A stretch of DNA of 64,000 bases from Cyanoderma ruficeps. Taxonomy: Eukaryota > Chordata > Aves > Passeriformes > Timaliidae. Each line of letters begins with the position of its first letter. The stretch's first letter is position 1. The notes under the pieces are model-generated. The model saw only the letters and a list, made by a program, of their open reading frames with translations. It ran no database searches and was not told the DNA's origin. The DNA lies in contig VZDJ01000052.1 in NCBI GenBank assembly GCA_008694505.1, positions 9,205,496-9,269,495 of the forward strand, in the 5' to 3' direction. Below are positions 63,475-64,000 of this stretch, one piece after another. Made by a program: the position numbers and the translations under genes.

Positions 63475-64000
63475 AATGTGTGACAGAAGTTTATTTTCCC
63501 CTATCAACTTCTCCGTTTCAGCTGATGAACACACAGCTGACTTAAGGCACAAACCCACTAGCACTTAAAGGAGAAAAGAAACAGAAATATTGTCAATGAA
63601 ACCTCACAAGCAAGAAATAAATACAGAATCTCATTTCCTCATTTCACCCGGCTGTATCAACTCCAGCTTCTACCACACGACACAACTCCTGTGCCTTTAC
63701 AACATTCCAGTTGTAATCCAAGTCTTCTTAGCTTAACAACATGAAGTTTGTTAAGTTTTTTACCTACTGTCATATTCTAGGAAACGTCTTCTTAGACTTC
63801 AGACCAAATTTTACACCACCCCAGCAAGAAACACCCAAAGACACTGTGCAGTCCTTACCACACACCAGCAACATTTTGGTCAAGCTGCACTGTCTTTAAC
63901 ACACAGCCCATCCTGTCAGAGACCCAGAAGTGCACATTACCCCCAGTGGATAGAAGTCACCCACATCTGCAGTTCCATACACAAAGAGATGTAAAACAGT

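Larger units (their letters stand above)
56331..64000. other. SOS1: SOS1 intron (partial), upstream of exon 9 equivalent
   Basis: At least 7.7 kb without a recognised SOS1 exon; conserved peptides of the histone-like and DH regions were looked for and not seen. It contains a CR1 scrap, microsatellites and a possible LTR. Confidence 0.6.

Overview
The window is vertebrate nuclear DNA, almost certainly from a bird and probably a songbird. Its genes are split into short exons with GT-AG introns, and 3' fragments of CR1 LINEs are scattered through it, as in avian genomes. Introns are far shorter than in mammals: the last 14 coding exons of SOS1 fit in 15.3 kb. The gene order DHX57 (-), ARHGEF33 (+), SOS1 (-) matches human chromosome 2p22.1 as I remember it. 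Gene names rest on conserved protein motifs and on exon phases that join exactly; no database search was possible.

Layout. 1-3,944: 5' part of DHX57 on the minus strand, four coding exons covering the N-terminus, UBA-like region and CCCH/RWD region; the helicase core lies left of the window. About 4,765-5,345: a CpG island, the likely DHX57 promoter. 5,350-20,455: a 15 kb stretch with no recognised gene, containing CR1 copies, a (TCCA/TCCC)n microsatellite, an AT-rich block with homeodomain-type TAATTA sites, and one convincing orphan splice-site pair. MORN2, which lies here in human as I recall, was not seen. 20,456-34,890: ARHGEF33 on the plus strand, 14 phase-consistent coding exons (811 residues, true start not found), with a 3' UTR probably ending near 37,455. 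About 39,940-56,330: SOS1 on the minus strand, 14 coding exons (964 residues) covering the end of the DH domain, PH, REM, CDC25 domain and the proline-rich GRB2-binding tail. 56,331-64,000: a SOS1 intron with repeats; the N-terminal exons lie further right.

ARHGEF33 and SOS1 are both guanine-nucleotide exchange factors: ARHGEF33 has a Dbl-homology (Rho-type) domain, while SOS1 acts on Ras and, through its own DH domain, on Rac. They are transcribed towards each other, tail to tail.

The most notable structural finding is a 155-bp sequence present twice in SOS1 introns (44,112-44,266 and 46,987-47,141; 150/155 identical, no indels). One copy is interrupted by a 344-bp solo-LTR-like insertion flanked by a 6-bp target duplication, and the other copy preserves the uninterrupted site. 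I saw no bacterial-type system, CRISPR array or complete mobile element.
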